Origin: Ruminococcus sp.
Lineage (GTDB): Bacteria > Bacillota > Clostridia > Oscillospirales > Ruminococcaceae
Length of the DNA stretch: 64,000 bases
Direction: 5' to 3'
Assembly (NCBI GenBank): GCA_015066665.1
Contig: SVNX01000005.1
Coordinates: forward strand, 1 to 64,000
Shown here: one piece after another, positions 1-9,217 of the stretch
How the letters are laid out: each line of letters begins with the position of its first letter
Numbering within the stretch: the first letter of the stretch is position 1
Made by a program: the position numbers and the translations under genes
The notes under the pieces: generated by a model
Told to the model about the DNA's origin: nothing
What the model saw: the letters and a program-made list of their open reading frames with translations, nothing else
Database searches by the model: none

Positions 1-32
1 TTTACAATCATCAGCGTGTTCAGTTAAAGACA

Positions 33-65
33 AAACTGACTCCGCTTGAATTGCGAAGCCAGTTT
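33..65 (-). terminator. stem-loop downstream of the first lipoprotein gene
   Basis: Read on the minus strand, positions 65-53 and 45-33 form a 13-bp stem (with G-U pairs) around a 7-nt loop, followed by a weak U-rich tail. It lies about 85 bp past the stop of the minus-strand lipoprotein gene. A second perfect inverted repeat (TTTTGTGC / GCACAAAA) sits at 95-115. Either could end that transcript, but neither has a strong U-run. Confidence 0.35.
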
Positions 66-151
66 GTTGCTTAATTTTATTTGCCATAGGGGCTTTTTGT
101 GCTGTACGCACAAAATGGTTCGGTTCAGATCGGGGGCGGTGCTTTTTTGAT

Positions 152-1429
152 TTATTCACTCTGGGCACGGAAGGCGTCCAGATCCTTATAATAATAGGAT
201 GTACCCTCGCTTGAGAGGGAACCGGCAAGGGAACGAACCACAAAGAGCGTGTCATCGGTGAAGATCTCGGTGTAATTGTTGTTCTCCTGCGCAATGGTCA
301 GCATGAAGTGTGTATAGGACTTCTTATCAGCTGTGATCTGCTTGTAGTAGAGCTTGTTTGATTCCTTTGAGAAGGCACTGAAGCTGATGCAGCCGTTTTC
401 AGAAATGCTGCACAGGGAGAGAGGCTCCAGATCGTCCACGGGGATCGTTGTGAAGCTGGTGCCGTCCTTGGCAAGAAAAACATGCTGTGTGCTGTGCTTT
501 GTCTTGAAGTAGTAGTAATTGCCGCACATGGCAAATTTTTCAATTGTCACCGCACTCTTGTTCAGATAGGATTCGAGCGGCAGGATCTCAGTGCGGAGCG
601 GTGCACCTGCGGTATCCATCCAGCAGAGCTGTGTGACGCTTTCTCTTGCACGGCTGGATTCATCGGTCTGCCAGAGCAGGGCAATGTCCGTGCCGTCGCT
701 GCAGATGGCCGCAACAGACAGATCGCTTGCCGGATCGTCTTTCTGACGCAGCAGCTCCGAAGTGGTCTTCTTCGCAAAATCATAGTAATGCACAACGGTC
801 TCGCCTGTGGCGCCGTCCGTGTACCAGTGTGCAACGCCCTTGCCGCCGACGCTTGTCAGATGCACGCCGTCATGGGGTGCCGGCATCGGGAAACGGTCCA
901 CGGTTTCCATTGTACCGTCACGCACGTCCAGCAGTGTCAGATCACCATAGAGCGTGCCTTCCTCGTCATAGCTGCTCTTGACCATGGCATAGAACTGATC
1001 CGAGGCAGCGAGGCTCATGCCGCTGTACTGATGGGGCGTGGTGCCTGCGGATGTATAGGTACCGGTGGCGGGATCGAGGATGCCGATCTCCATTTCTGTG
1101 GACATCTGGGCACCGGCATTGTCCGGCTCGACCAGCAGTCCGAGCACGATTTTCTTGTTCACTTCTGCCATTTCCCAGAGAGTGCAGTCTTCGGGGACAT
1201 TGAGCTTCTGCCACGCCGATTCCTCGGGTTCCATGACAGCTTCTGTCTTTTTCTGTTCCCAGTCCACGGGGCTGCCCTTGATCAGTGTGCAGTCCACAAC
1301 TGCATCAGCGCCGGTGGGCTGTGTGGTTTCTTCCACGGCCGAATCGGGTGCTGAGGGCTGTTCAATCGGTGTGCAGCCCGCTGCAAGTACGGAGAATCCG
1401 AGCAGCAGGAGCAGGATGCGTTTGCGCAT
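152..1429 (-). CDS. predicted lipoprotein, function unknown
   Basis: This encodes 425 residues. The N-terminus has a basic start, a Leu-rich hydrophobic stretch and the lipobox LAAGC, so the mature protein should be a lipid-anchored surface protein from Cys19. After a Thr/Glu/Pro-rich linker the rest shows repeated short beta-strand-like segments with Gly/Asp turns, which is compatible with a beta-propeller, but I recognise no catalytic motif. An AGGAGG site lies just upstream of the ATG and a consensus promoter at 1492-1520. It is divergent from the GH95/GH26 operon and monocistronic as far as visible. The lipoprotein call is firm; the fold is a guess. Confidence 0.8.
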   Translation of the reverse strand: MRKRILLLLLGFSVLAAGCTPIEQPSAPDSAVEETTQPTGADAVVDCTLIKGSPVDWEQKKTEAVMEPEESAWQKLNVPEDCTLWEMAEVNKKIVLGLLVEPDNAGAQMSTEMEIGILDPATGTYTSAGTTPHQYSGMSLAASDQFYAMVKSSYDEEGTLYGDLTLLDVRDGTMETVDRFPMPAPHDGVHLTSVGGKGVAHWYTDGATGETVVHYYDFAKKTTSELLRQKDDPASDLSVAAICSDGTDIALLWQTDESSRARESVTQLCWMDTAGAPLRTEILPLESYLNKSAVTIEKFAMCGNYYYFKTKHSTQHVFLAKDGTSFTTIPVDDLEPLSLCSISENGCISFSAFSKESNKLYYKQITADKKSYTHFMLTIAQENNNYTEIFTDDTLFVVRSLAGSLSSEGTSYYYKDLDAFRAQSE

Positions 1430-1491
1430 GAATATGCCTCCTTATCAGTTACGACGCACTGCGCCTATAAAAATACATTTCAACTTTATAT

Positions 1492-1520
1492 ATTATATAC
1501 CCGTGACGGATGCATGTCAA
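1492..1520 (-). promoter_or_regulatory. sigma-A-type promoter of the lipoprotein gene
   Basis: On the minus strand a TTGACA box (1520-1515) and a TATAAT box (1497-1492) are 17 bp apart, about 65 bp upstream of the start codon at 1429. Confidence 0.85.
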
Positions 1521-1672
1521 TATCCCGTCGGGAATTCTGTCGGATTTCACAATGAATGAACGGATTGTTGCCCTTCGATTTGGCAAAAAACGGACGCATG
1601 CACGAGCATTACAGTTTGCGTGGCGGAAGACCTTCCATTTTTGGATAAATAACTAAAAACCCGCCTGTTTTC

Positions 1673-1701
1673 TTGCTTTTCCAATTGGTTTGTGCTATAA
1701 T
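1673..1701 (+). promoter_or_regulatory. promoter of the GH95-GH26 operon
   Basis: TTGCTT (1673-1678) and TATAAT (1696-1701) are 17 bp apart, with TG one base upstream of the -10 box. The start codon is at 1758. The rest of the 1430-1757 gap holds only this promoter and the divergent one at 1492-1520; I see no other element in it. Confidence 0.8.
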
Positions 1702-1757
1702 ATAATCTGTATAGCTATCCATAATTGAGAACGTCTACAGAGTCAGGAGGCGACAGA

Positions 1758-4100
1758 ATGAATACAGAACAGATTCTTCGCTATGGAAAGGCAGCGCAGA
1801 ATTTTGATCAGGCTCTGCCCATCGGCAACGGCCGCATCGGCGGCATGGTTTTCGGCGGCGCAGACAAGGAAATCATCAAGCTGAATGAGGATTCTATTTA
1901 TTCGGGCGGCATGCGTGAGCGCATTAACCCCAGAGCCTATGAGGGATTGCAGGAGATCCGGACACTTCTGGCTGAGGAGAAAATTGCTGAGGCCGAAAAG
2001 CTGGCATTTCAGAAAATGCAGGGCGTGACCCCGAATGCCCGCCACTATATGCCCCTGGGCGAACTGACGATTTACTTCGGTTTTCAGGGAAAGGCACGTG
2101 CCTATGAGCGATCCCTCGATCTGACACGAGCTGTGGCTTCCGTACGTTTCCGTGATGACAGCGGTGTGCAGTTTACAAGAACTATGTTCGTATCCCATCC
2201 GGCACAGCTGATGGTGATCCATATTGAAAGCGATACGCCCGGCAAGATTGATTTTTCCGCATCCATCGACGGCCGTGATGATTACTATGACGACAACCGT
2301 CCCGTGGAGGGGAATACCATTCTCTATACCGGCGGAACGGGCAGCAGGAACGGCATCTTCTTTGCTGCTGGCATGACGGTGCTCACAAAGGGCGGTACAG
2401 CCGAGACCGTCGGCAGTGCACTGCATGTGAGCGGTGCGGATGAAGCCCTGCTGCTGCTTTCGGCAGAAACGAGCTTCTACCACGGCGATGCCTACGCAGA
2501 AAAGGCCATGCAGCGTCTGCATGCCGTGACAGAGGGCAGCACCGATGTCGGCACCCTTACAAAATCCCTGCTTGCCGCACATATTGCCGACTATACGGCG
2601 CTCTATGACCGTGTGGGCTTTACCCTCAATGACAACAGTGACGGCGAGGCGGACAAACTCTATACCGATGCCCGTCTGGAGCGTCTCCGGGGCAATGAGG
2701 ATGACAACAAGGAATGCGTCCGCCATATCTATGACAATCGTCTGGCGGTGCTGTACTTCAACTATGGCCGCTATCTCATGATTGCCGGCAGCCGTCCCGG
2801 TACCCAGCCGATGAATCTGCAGGGCATCTGGAATCAGGATATGTGGCCGGCGTGGGGCTGCCGCTTCACCATCAATATCAACACGCAGATGAACTACTGG
2901 CCGGCAGAAAGCTGCAATCTTTCCGAATGCCATCTGCCGCTGTTCGATCTCATCGAGCGCATGCGGCCGCACGGAAGAAAAACGGCGCAGGAGATGTATC
3001 ATGCCAAGGGCTTCTGCTGCCACCACAATACGGACATCTGGGGAGACTGCGCACCGCAGGATCTGTGGATGCCGGCCACCATCTGGCCGATGGGCGCAGC
3101 GTGGCTGTGTCTGCACATCTTCGAGCATTACCGTTATACGCAGGATACCGAATTCCTGAAGGCACATTTTGACGCCATGTGCGAGGCCGCTGAATTCTTC
3201 ACGGACTATCTGTTCGAGAACAAGAACGGTCAGCTTGTGACCGGCCCGTCCACGTCGCCGGAGAATACATATCTGACAAAGAGCGGCACAAAGGGCAGCC
3301 TGTGCATCGGGCCGTCCATGGATACGCAGATCATTTCCGTGCTGTTCAGGGATGTGATCGAAGCATCCGCCATTTTGAATGAACGTCAGGAACTGGCAGA
3401 GCAGCTTGCTGCAATGCAGGAAAAGCTCCCGCCCATCAGCATCGGCAAATACGGCCAGATCATGGAATGGGCCGAGGATTATGACGAGGTCGAAATCGGA
3501 CACCGTCACATTTCCCAGCTTTTTGCACTGCATCCGGCTGACCTCATCTCACCTCAGAAAACACCGAAGCTGGCAGCGGCGGCACGCGCCACAATGATCC
3601 GCCGGCTCATTCACGGCGGCGGCCATACCGGCTGGAGCTGCGCCTGGATCATTAACATGTGGGCACGCCTCCATGATGCCCAGATGGTCTATGAGAATCT
3701 ACAGAAGCTGTTGGCTCATTCCACCAACCCCAACATGCTCGATTCCCATCCGCCGTTCCAGATTGACGGCAACTTCGGCGGTACGGCCGGCATTGCCGAG
3801 GCACTGCTGCAGAGCCACAGCGGCGAGCTGCATCTGCTGCCCGCACTTCCGGAGGCATGGCAGAGCGGCGCCATCCGCGGCCTGCGTGCACGGGGCGGCT
3901 TTGAGGTATCGATCCGCTGGCAGAACGGAAAGCTGGTTTCCGCTGAAATCCTTTCCCTCTACGGCAATCCCTGCTGTCTGCGTACAGCGGGTGTAGTCAG
4001 CGTGCACCGGAAGGATGAATCCACAGTCAGTGCCGAACTGAAAAACGGTACCATCTGCTTTGCGACCAAGGCCGGCTGTGTGTATTATGTGAAGGGATAA
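1758..4100 (+). CDS. GH95 family alpha-L-fucosidase (or alpha-L-galactosidase), intracellular
   Basis: This encodes 780 residues, the usual GH95 size. The start chosen is the ATG eight bases after AGGAGG (1745-1750). GH95 enzymes cleave terminal alpha-1,2-L-fucose (some cleave L-galactose) by inversion. Visible family signatures are the N-terminal [16 protein letters not shown] beta-sandwich motif, [12 protein letters not shown] (the N-x-N pair matching the catalytic asparagines of Bifidobacterium AfcA), HHNTDIWGD, the TSPEN motif carrying the acid Glu, and [13 protein letters not shown] carrying the Asp that orients the asparagine. There is no signal peptide, so it should act in the cytoplasm on imported oligosaccharides. 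The next gene follows after 6 bp and is probably translationally coupled. The family is certain; the exact substrate is not. Confidence 0.93.
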   Translation: MNTEQILRYGKAAQNFDQALPIGNGRIGGMVFGGADKEIIKLNEDSIYSGGMRERINPRAYEGLQEIRTLLAEEKIAEAEKLAFQKMQGVTPNARHYMPLGELTIYFGFQGKARAYERSLDLTRAVASVRFRDDSGVQFTRTMFVSHPAQLMVIHIESDTPGKIDFSASIDGRDDYYDDNRPVEGNTILYTGGTGSRNGIFFAAGMTVLTKGGTAETVGSALHVSGADEALLLLSAETSFYHGDAYAEKAMQRLHAVTEGSTDVGTLTKSLLAAHIADYTALYDRVGFTLNDNSDGEADKLYTDARLERLRGNEDDNKECVRHIYDNRLAVLYFNYGRYLMIAGSRPGTQPMNLQGIWNQDMWPAWGCRFTININTQMNYWPAESCNLSECHLPLFDLIERMRPHGRKTAQEMYHAKGFCCHHNTDIWGDCAPQDLWMPATIWPMGAAWLCLHIFEHYRYTQDTEFLKAHFDAMCEAAEFFTDYLFENKNGQLVTGPSTSPENTYLTKSGTKGSLCIGPSMDTQIISVLFRDVIEASAILNERQELAEQLAAMQEKLPPISIGKYGQIMEWAEDYDEVEIGHRHISQLFALHPADLISPQKTPKLAAAARATMIRRLIHGGGHTGWSCAWIINMWARLHDAQMVYENLQKLLAHSTNPNMLDSHPPFQIDGNFGGTAGIAEALLQSHSGELHLLPALPEAWQSGAIRGLRARGGFEVSIRWQNGKLVSAEILSLYGNPCCLRTAGVVSVHRKDESTVSAELKNGTICFATKAGCVYYVKG

Positions 4101-4106
4101 TCAGAT

Positions 4107-5789
4107 ATGAAGGAACGAAATAAACCATTATTGATTGCAGCAGGTGTGGTGCTGCTTGCGGCCATTATCGTGGCTGTTGTGATGCTGTTTGTCGGAGAAA
4201 AGCCGCCGGTGCAGAATCCGCCGGCCGCAGCAGGTACGACCGCATCCGACTCTGCGGCACCGGAGGAAACCATCCCCCGTATGACATTCCTTGAGGATCC
4301 CACCGATGAAACAGCCCCCACCTTTGAGGTGGTGGAGCTTGAGATTCCCACGGTGGAGGCACAGGAAGCCAGCCTCAAGCTTGAAGCGGAGGATGCGGAT
4401 TTTACCGGACTTCTTGCCCCCGAGTCCATGCGCCGGGGCTACAGCGGCACAGGTTATCTTGCCGGTTTTGCCTGCAATCCGGGTGACCATGTTCTGGGAC
4501 TGATGGAGATTCCCGCATCCCAGCACTATGACATCACGATCAGTGTCTGCTCGGATTCGCCGGTGACCAATGCGCTGCTGCTCAACGGCGAGGAGGTCGG
4601 TGAGTTTACACTCGAGGGTACGGGCGAATTCATCCGCGTGACCTTTTCCGGCATCTATCTGGAAGCGGGCGAAGCGGAGCTGTCCATCCGTGAAATCGAC
4701 GGTCATTTTGCACTTGACTATTTCGAGCTGACTGATTTTGATGAGATGTATGCAATGGAATATGACGATGACTACAAGCTCAGCGACCCGAAGGCATCGC
4801 CCGGCGCCAAGCTGCTGATGGAATTTCTCAGCGATCATTACGGCAAGAAGGTCATCACCGGACAGTATGCATCCTCGTCGCTCAATACGGAGACCGATCT
4901 GATCTATAGTGTGACGGGCAAATATCCGGCCATCCGCTTCAGTGCCATGCAGGGCCTGACCGAGAACACCACCGTACCCCGTTATGACGGCATCGATGCC
5001 TGCATCGACTGGGCACATCACGGCGGCATTGTCGGCCTGATGTGGTATTGGGATGCCCCGACGGGCGTCAGCTCGGTTTATGCCAAGGAGACGGACTTCT
5101 CCCTGAAAACGGCCATGACCAAGGAGGACATTGCCCTCCTGTCCCAGGAAGAGATCGACAAGATGTATGAAGCCGGCGGCATGACCGATGCCTGCTATGC
5201 GGTGCTGCGTGACATCGATGCGGTCAGCGAAACGCTCCGTCCGCTTGCCGAGCAGGATATTCCGGTGCTGTGGCGTCCGCTGCACGAGGCGGGCGGCGGC
5301 TGGTTCTGGTGGGGCAGCGGCGGTGCCGAGGCCTATCGCTGGCTCTGGCAGCTGATGTATACCCGTATGACGGAGTACCATGGTCTGCACAATCTGATCT
5401 GGGTCTGGAACGGCCAGAACCCGTATTTTATGGTCGAGGGTACGACCTTCGACATTGCTTCCATGGACATTTATCTGGGGGCGGACAAGGACTACAGCAG
5501 CCGCTATGAGCAGTATGTGGCCATGTCCCGCATGACAGCCGGTGAAAAGCTGCTTGCACTGAGCGAGTGCAGCAGTGTGCCGGACATGAACGATATGTTC
5601 CGTGACAACTGTATCTGGAGCTTTTTCGGACTCTGGTACGGCAATTACCTGATGGATGAGAACGGTGCGTATTCGGACACCTTCACCTCTGAGGAGGATA
5701 TGGTGGCCTTCTATAATTCCGAAGCCGCCGTGACCCGCAGCGATGTCCGTGCATTCTATGAAAGCCGGATGCAGGATCCTGAAGAATAA
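4107..5789 (+). CDS. membrane-anchored GH26 enzyme with N-terminal CBM35-like domain
   Basis: This encodes 560 residues. A single N-terminal hydrophobic helix (about residues 7-30) without a clear cleavage site should anchor it outside the membrane. After a Pro/Glu-rich linker comes a CBM35/CBM6-like beta-sandwich (about 90-210, with GYSGTGYLAGF and a FALDYFEL end). A GH26 (beta-mannanase-type) barrel fills the rest. The acid/base Glu is in WRPLHEAGGGWFWWG and the likely nucleophile Glu in ALSECSSVPD. It has no dockerin, unlike the GH26 at 36685, so it is cell-bound. It shares an operon with the intracellular fucosidase and ends at a strong terminator. Beta-mannanase is the best guess at activity. 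Confidence 0.88.
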   Translation: MKERNKPLLIAAGVVLLAAIIVAVVMLFVGEKPPVQNPPAAAGTTASDSAAPEETIPRMTFLEDPTDETAPTFEVVELEIPTVEAQEASLKLEAEDADFTGLLAPESMRRGYSGTGYLAGFACNPGDHVLGLMEIPASQHYDITISVCSDSPVTNALLLNGEEVGEFTLEGTGEFIRVTFSGIYLEAGEAELSIREIDGHFALDYFELTDFDEMYAMEYDDDYKLSDPKASPGAKLLMEFLSDHYGKKVITGQYASSSLNTETDLIYSVTGKYPAIRFSAMQGLTENTTVPRYDGIDACIDWAHHGGIVGLMWYWDAPTGVSSVYAKETDFSLKTAMTKEDIALLSQEEIDKMYEAGGMTDACYAVLRDIDAVSETLRPLAEQDIPVLWRPLHEAGGGWFWWGSGGAEAYRWLWQLMYTRMTEYHGLHNLIWVWNGQNPYFMVEGTTFDIASMDIYLGADKDYSSRYEQYVAMSRMTAGEKLLALSECSSVPDMNDMFRDNCIWSFFGLWYGNYLMDENGAYSDTFTSEEDMVAFYNSEAAVTRSDVRAFYESRMQDPEE

Positions 5790-5795
5790 GAGCAA

Positions 5796-5826
5796 AGAGA
5801 GAAGCCTGACAGCTTCTCTCTTTTTT
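5796..5826 (+). terminator. Rho-independent terminator after the GH95-GH26 operon
   Basis: A perfect 10-bp stem (5796-5805 with 5812-5821) has a 6-nt loop and runs into six T residues. Confidence 0.92.
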
Positions 5827-5963
5827 ATCGTGATTCCTGTCAAATCCATGCGAGGATTCATATCAGATATCGAAATTAACAAAATACAAATAAGATACAA
5901 AAGTTCTGAAAACAATTGTGGTGTATCATAAAGACAGAAAATCCGGAAAAGGAGTGTATCACA

Positions 5964-6179
5964 ATGTCTAAATTCGTGAAAGTAAATGAAAAAATCGCAG
6001 AAGGTGTCGTGAACGGCTACAAGAAGATTGAGGAAGGTGTCGTGGGCGGCTACAAGAAAATTGAGACGGGCGTTGTAGAAGGCTTTGGTAATGTCACTGA
6101 CAAGTGCGTCGAAAAGCTCTTTGCAAGGGAAGGGGAAACCGTAGAGGAAGCAAAGAAAAGACTTTCCGGCGAAAAATAA
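5964..6179 (+). CDS. small protein of tandem 11-residue amphipathic repeats
   Basis: This encodes 71 residues. The start is the ATG preceded by AAAGGAG, not an upstream in-frame ATG that lacks a ribosome site. The centre consists of three consecutive 11-residue units of the form EGVVxGYKKIE, and the C-terminus is charged and helical (GETVEEAKKRLSGEK). Eleven-residue periodicity with paired Val and Lys is typical of helices that lie on lipid surfaces, as in perilipin- or LEA-like proteins, but that role is only inferred. It is a single-gene unit followed by a strong terminator. I do not recognise a named family. Confidence 0.8.
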   Translation: MSKFVKVNEKIAEGVVNGYKKIEEGVVGGYKKIETGVVEGFGNVTDKCVEKLFAREGETVEEAKKRLSGEK

Positions 6180-6189
6180 ACGCCCTCAT

Positions 6190-6223
6190 CGGCAGTGTCT
6201 GAGACCGGACACTGCCGTTTTTT
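6190..6223 (+). terminator. Rho-independent terminator after the 11-mer repeat gene
   Basis: A perfect 10-bp stem CGGCAGTGTC / GACACTGCCG is followed by TTTTTT. Confidence 0.92.
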
Positions 6224-6272
6224 GAAATTCCGCAGAACGAATGCAAGCAGAAACAAAACTTTAACATTTCCA

Positions 6273-6281
6273 TGCTATAAT
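6273..6281 (+). promoter_or_regulatory. extended -10 promoter of the two-component operon
   Basis: TGCTATAAT (6273-6281) is an extended -10 element 34 bp upstream of the response regulator ATG. No good -35 box is visible at the usual distance. Confidence 0.6.
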
Positions 6282-6314
6282 AAAAGACACACGGAAATTT
6301 CAGGAGGTTGTACA

Positions 6315-6986
6315 ATGTTTAAGATCTTGGTTGTCGAAGATGAAAAGGAACTGAATCGTACCGTCTGCTCGTTTCTGAATCACAGCGGCTACGAGGCCGT
6401 GGGCTGCCTGAATGCCCATGAAGCGTATGATGCCATGTATGCAAATATGTTTGATCTGATCGTGTCGGATATTATGATGCCCGGTGTCGATGGGTTTGAA
6501 TTTGCAAGGACGGTGCGTGAGCTGAATGAGAATATCCCGATCCTGTTCATGACTGCAAGGGACGATTTTGCCTCCAAACAGAGAGGCTTCCGCATCGGTG
6601 TGGATGATTATATGGTCAAGCCCATCGATCTGGATGAGATGTTTCTGCGGATTGGTGCACTGCTGCGCCGTGCGAAGATTGCATCCTCCCGCAAGCTGGA
6701 GATCGGACGCTTTATGATGGATGCGGATGAGCATACGGCCTGCCTTGGCGATGAGGAGATTGCACTTACCAACCGCGAGTTCAGCATCCTCTACAAGCTC
6801 CTCAGCTATCCGAAAAAGACCTTTACCCGAACGCAGCTGATGGATGAGTTCTGGGATGTTGATACGGAAACTGCCCCGAGAGCTGTGGATGTCTATATGA
6901 CAAAGCTCCGTGCCAAGCTCGCTGCATGCGATGATTTTGAGCTGAAAACCGTCCACGGGCTTGGCTACAAGGCGGTGATCAAGTGA
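6315..6986 (+). CDS. OmpR/PhoB-family response regulator
   Basis: This encodes 223 residues, with the start at the ATG after AGGAGG (6302-6307). The receiver domain (1 to about 115) has the acidic pair E8/D9, phosphoacceptor D52 in IVSDIMMPGVDG and the conserved Lys in MVKPID. The C-terminal winged-helix domain (about 125-223) ends with the typical RAVDVYMTKLRAKL and GLGYKAVIK. It should be phosphorylated by the kinase whose GTG start overlaps its stop. The targets may include the two membrane-protein genes downstream in the same operon. The signal is unknown. Confidence 0.95.
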   Translation: MFKILVVEDEKELNRTVCSFLNHSGYEAVGCLNAHEAYDAMYANMFDLIVSDIMMPGVDGFEFARTVRELNENIPILFMTARDDFASKQRGFRIGVDDYMVKPIDLDEMFLRIGALLRRAKIASSRKLEIGRFMMDADEHTACLGDEEIALTNREFSILYKLLSYPKKTFTRTQLMDEFWDVDTETAPRAVDVYMTKLRAKLAACDDFELKTVHGLGYKAVIK

Positions 6987-8050
6987 AGAAACCGGTACTG
7001 CGGGATGTGTTGGGTGCCATCAGCAGCTTCTTTTTATTCTTTCTGACGGTGGGTTTCATTGTGTCCTGCTGCATGATGCTGTTCATCAGTGTGCTGGCCG
7101 ATACGATGGCAATCACATTCACATCCGACGATATTGCCGCTGCCGCAAAGCTGACGTTCTGGAATGTGATTCTGATCACAATCCTGTTTAAGCTTGCGGA
7201 TTTTATCCGGCGTAAAATTCTGGTGGACCGGCCCACCAGAATCATCACAGAAGCAACGGAAAAGATCATGGCAGGCGATTTTTCAGTTCGCATTAAGCCC
7301 ATGCAAAGCTCCGGAATGGAGGGCTTTGATCAGATTGCTGCGGCGATCAATCAGATGGCCGAAGAGCTTGGCGGTGTGGAAACCCTGCGGACGGACTTCA
7401 TCGCCAATGTATCCCACGAGATGAAAACGCCTCTTACTGTGATGCAGAATTACGGCACACTCCTGCAATCCCCCGATCTGACCGAGGAACAGCGGATCGA
7501 ATATGCGAAGGGCGTAACGTATACTTCCCGCCGCATGGCGGATATGATGGAGAATATCCTGAAGCTGAATCGTCTGGAAAATCAGCAGATCTTCCCGCAG
7601 GTGACGGAATTTGATTTGGGCGAACAGCTCTGCGAGTGCCTTTTGCAATATGAAAATATCTGGGAAAAGGCGGACATTGAGATTGAAACCGAGATTGCCG
7701 AAAATGTCAGGGTCAAGGCGGATGCGGAGCTTTTGAGTCATGTCTGGAACAATCTGTTCTCGAATGCCTTCAAGTTCACCCCCTCCGGCGGTATCGTCAG
7801 CGTATCGCTTACCGCAACGGAATCCCATGCCATTGTGAAGGTGAGCGATACCGGCTGCGGCATGACACGGGAAGTCGGAGCACATATCTTTGAAAAATTC
7901 TATCAGGGCGATACCTCCCATTCCGTGCAGGGAAACGGATTGGGGCTTGCACTTGTGAAGCGGGTGATTGACATCATGCAGGGGGAGATTTCGGTGGAGA
8001 GTGAGGCCGGCAAAGGCTCGACCTTCACAGTCATAATTCGGGGGTGCTGA
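6983..8050 (+). CDS. sensor histidine kinase with minimal extracellular loop
   Basis: This encodes 355 residues. The GTG start overlaps the regulator's TGA by 4 bases, so translation is coupled. Two membrane helices (about 12-38 and 57-75) enclose only some 20 external residues, so it probably senses through the membrane or a partner protein. A HAMP-like segment (about 78-135) leads to the dimerisation helix with H145 in FIANVSHEMKTP. The ATPase domain has the N box NNLFSNAFKFT, G1 VSDTGCGM and G2 GNGLGLALVKR. It is a complete HPK of the antibiotic/envelope-sensing size class. The partner is the preceding regulator. Confidence 0.94.
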   Translation: MKKPVLRDVLGAISSFFLFFLTVGFIVSCCMMLFISVLADTMAITFTSDDIAAAAKLTFWNVILITILFKLADFIRRKILVDRPTRIITEATEKIMAGDFSVRIKPMQSSGMEGFDQIAAAINQMAEELGGVETLRTDFIANVSHEMKTPLTVMQNYGTLLQSPDLTEEQRIEYAKGVTYTSRRMADMMENILKLNRLENQQIFPQVTEFDLGEQLCECLLQYENIWEKADIEIETEIAENVRVKADAELLSHVWNNLFSNAFKFTPSGGIVSVSLTATESHAIVKVSDTGCGMTREVGAHIFEKFYQGDTSHSVQGNGLGLALVKRVIDIMQGEISVESEAGKGSTFTVIIRGC

Positions 8051-8051
8051 T

Positions 8052-8744
8052 ATGTGCGGAATGAAGTGCAGCGGCAGGATGCAGATATATGCAAAGCGGT
8101 GGCGTGAGGATGCCAAGCTGCGGATGAATGTGACGCTCTGCGGTTCCCTGCTCTGGAATACAGCCTATGCAGTGCTGCAGTTCGGGATGGGGATATGGCA
8201 CCGCAGCTTCTGGTTCGCTTCGCTGGGGGTTTACTACATTTCCCTCGGAATGGTGCGCTTTTTTCTGGTGCGGCATACAAGCCGCTGCAAGCCCGGAGAA
8301 AAGATGCATGAGGAGCTTTCGAAATACCGTACCTGCGGCATTGTGCTCCTCTTTCTGAATCTGACGCTTGCACTGATGATCTTTTTCATGATCTATTGGA
8401 ACAGGACATTTCGGCATCACGAAATCACAACCATTGCCCTTGCGGCGTATGCGTTCACTTCGCTTACGATGGCAATTGTGAATCTGGTAAAGCAGCGCCG
8501 ATATAACAGCCCCGTCTATTCTGCCGCCAGAGCCATCAGCCTTGCCGCAGCGAGTGTATCGATGCTGACGCTTGCCTCGACCATGCTGACGACATTTGGG
8601 GAGGGGACAATGCCCCTGACGGAACGCCGCATTCTTCTTGGCATAACGGGCGGCATGATCTCCGCTTTCATCATCACAATGGCCATTTACATGATCGTGC
8701 AGAGCACGAAAAAGATAAAACAGCTGGACACAGCAAAGGAGTAA
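8052..8744 (+). CDS. multi-pass membrane protein of the two-component operon
   Basis: This encodes 230 residues and starts one base after the kinase stop, with a GGGGG-rich weak ribosome site inside the kinase end. I count about six hydrophobic helices arranged in pairs, with a Cys-rich cytoplasmic start (MCGMKC). No known transporter or enzyme motif is visible. Its position suggests a target or accessory sensor of the two-component system. I do not recognise the family. Confidence 0.75.
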   Translation: MCGMKCSGRMQIYAKRWREDAKLRMNVTLCGSLLWNTAYAVLQFGMGIWHRSFWFASLGVYYISLGMVRFFLVRHTSRCKPGEKMHEELSKYRTCGIVLLFLNLTLALMIFFMIYWNRTFRHHEITTIALAAYAFTSLTMAIVNLVKQRRYNSPVYSAARAISLAAASVSMLTLASTMLTTFGEGTMPLTERRILLGITGGMISAFIITMAIYMIVQSTKKIKQLDTAKE

Positions 8745-8748
8745 ATCT

Positions 8749-9150
8749 ATGGAAAACAACGGAAATTTCCATTATACCTATTCTGCAAAGGAGCAGGAGG
8801 AAATCAAAGCCATCCGCAAAAAATATGCAGCACCGGAAGAAACTGAGGACAAGCTGACACAGCTCCGCCGGCTGGACGCATCTGTGTCGCAAAAGGCAAC
8901 GGTTGTGTCCCTGATATTCGGTGTAATGGGTGCGCTGATCCTGGGAACGGGCATGAGTCTTGCCATGACGGATATTGGAAAGATGATCGGGCTTGCCGGA
9001 TGGATGGCAATGCTGATGGGCATTATCACCGGCATTTCGGGCATTGTGCTTGTCTGTGCGGCCTATCCCATCTACAACGGCATCATCCGGAAGGAACGGA
9101 AAAAGATTGCACCGGAAATCATCAGACTCAGCGACGAGCTGATGAAGTGA
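8749..9150 (+). CDS. small two-helix membrane protein
   Basis: This encodes 133 residues behind an AAAGGAG site and is 4 bp after the preceding gene. A charged, helical N-terminal half (about 1-48) is followed by two adjacent membrane helices (about 50-75 and 82-107) and a basic tail. It closes the four-gene two-component operon and is followed by a strong terminator. Function is not recognisable. Confidence 0.75.
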   Translation: MENNGNFHYTYSAKEQEEIKAIRKKYAAPEETEDKLTQLRRLDASVSQKATVVSLIFGVMGALILGTGMSLAMTDIGKMIGLAGWMAMLMGIITGISGIVLVCAAYPIYNGIIRKERKKIAPEIIRLSDELMK

Positions 9151-9170
9151 AGTCTGCTTCAGATACAAGA

Positions 9171-9205
9171 AGCCCCTTTGGAACATTTCCAAAGGGGCTG
9201 TTTTT
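9171..9205 (+). terminator. Rho-independent terminator of the two-component operon
   Basis: A perfect 13-bp stem (9171-9183 with 9187-9199), a 3-nt loop and GTTTTT. It lies between convergent genes, but the minus-strand side has only a weak U-run. Confidence 0.93.
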
Positions 9206-9217
9206 ATGATTGCAAGC

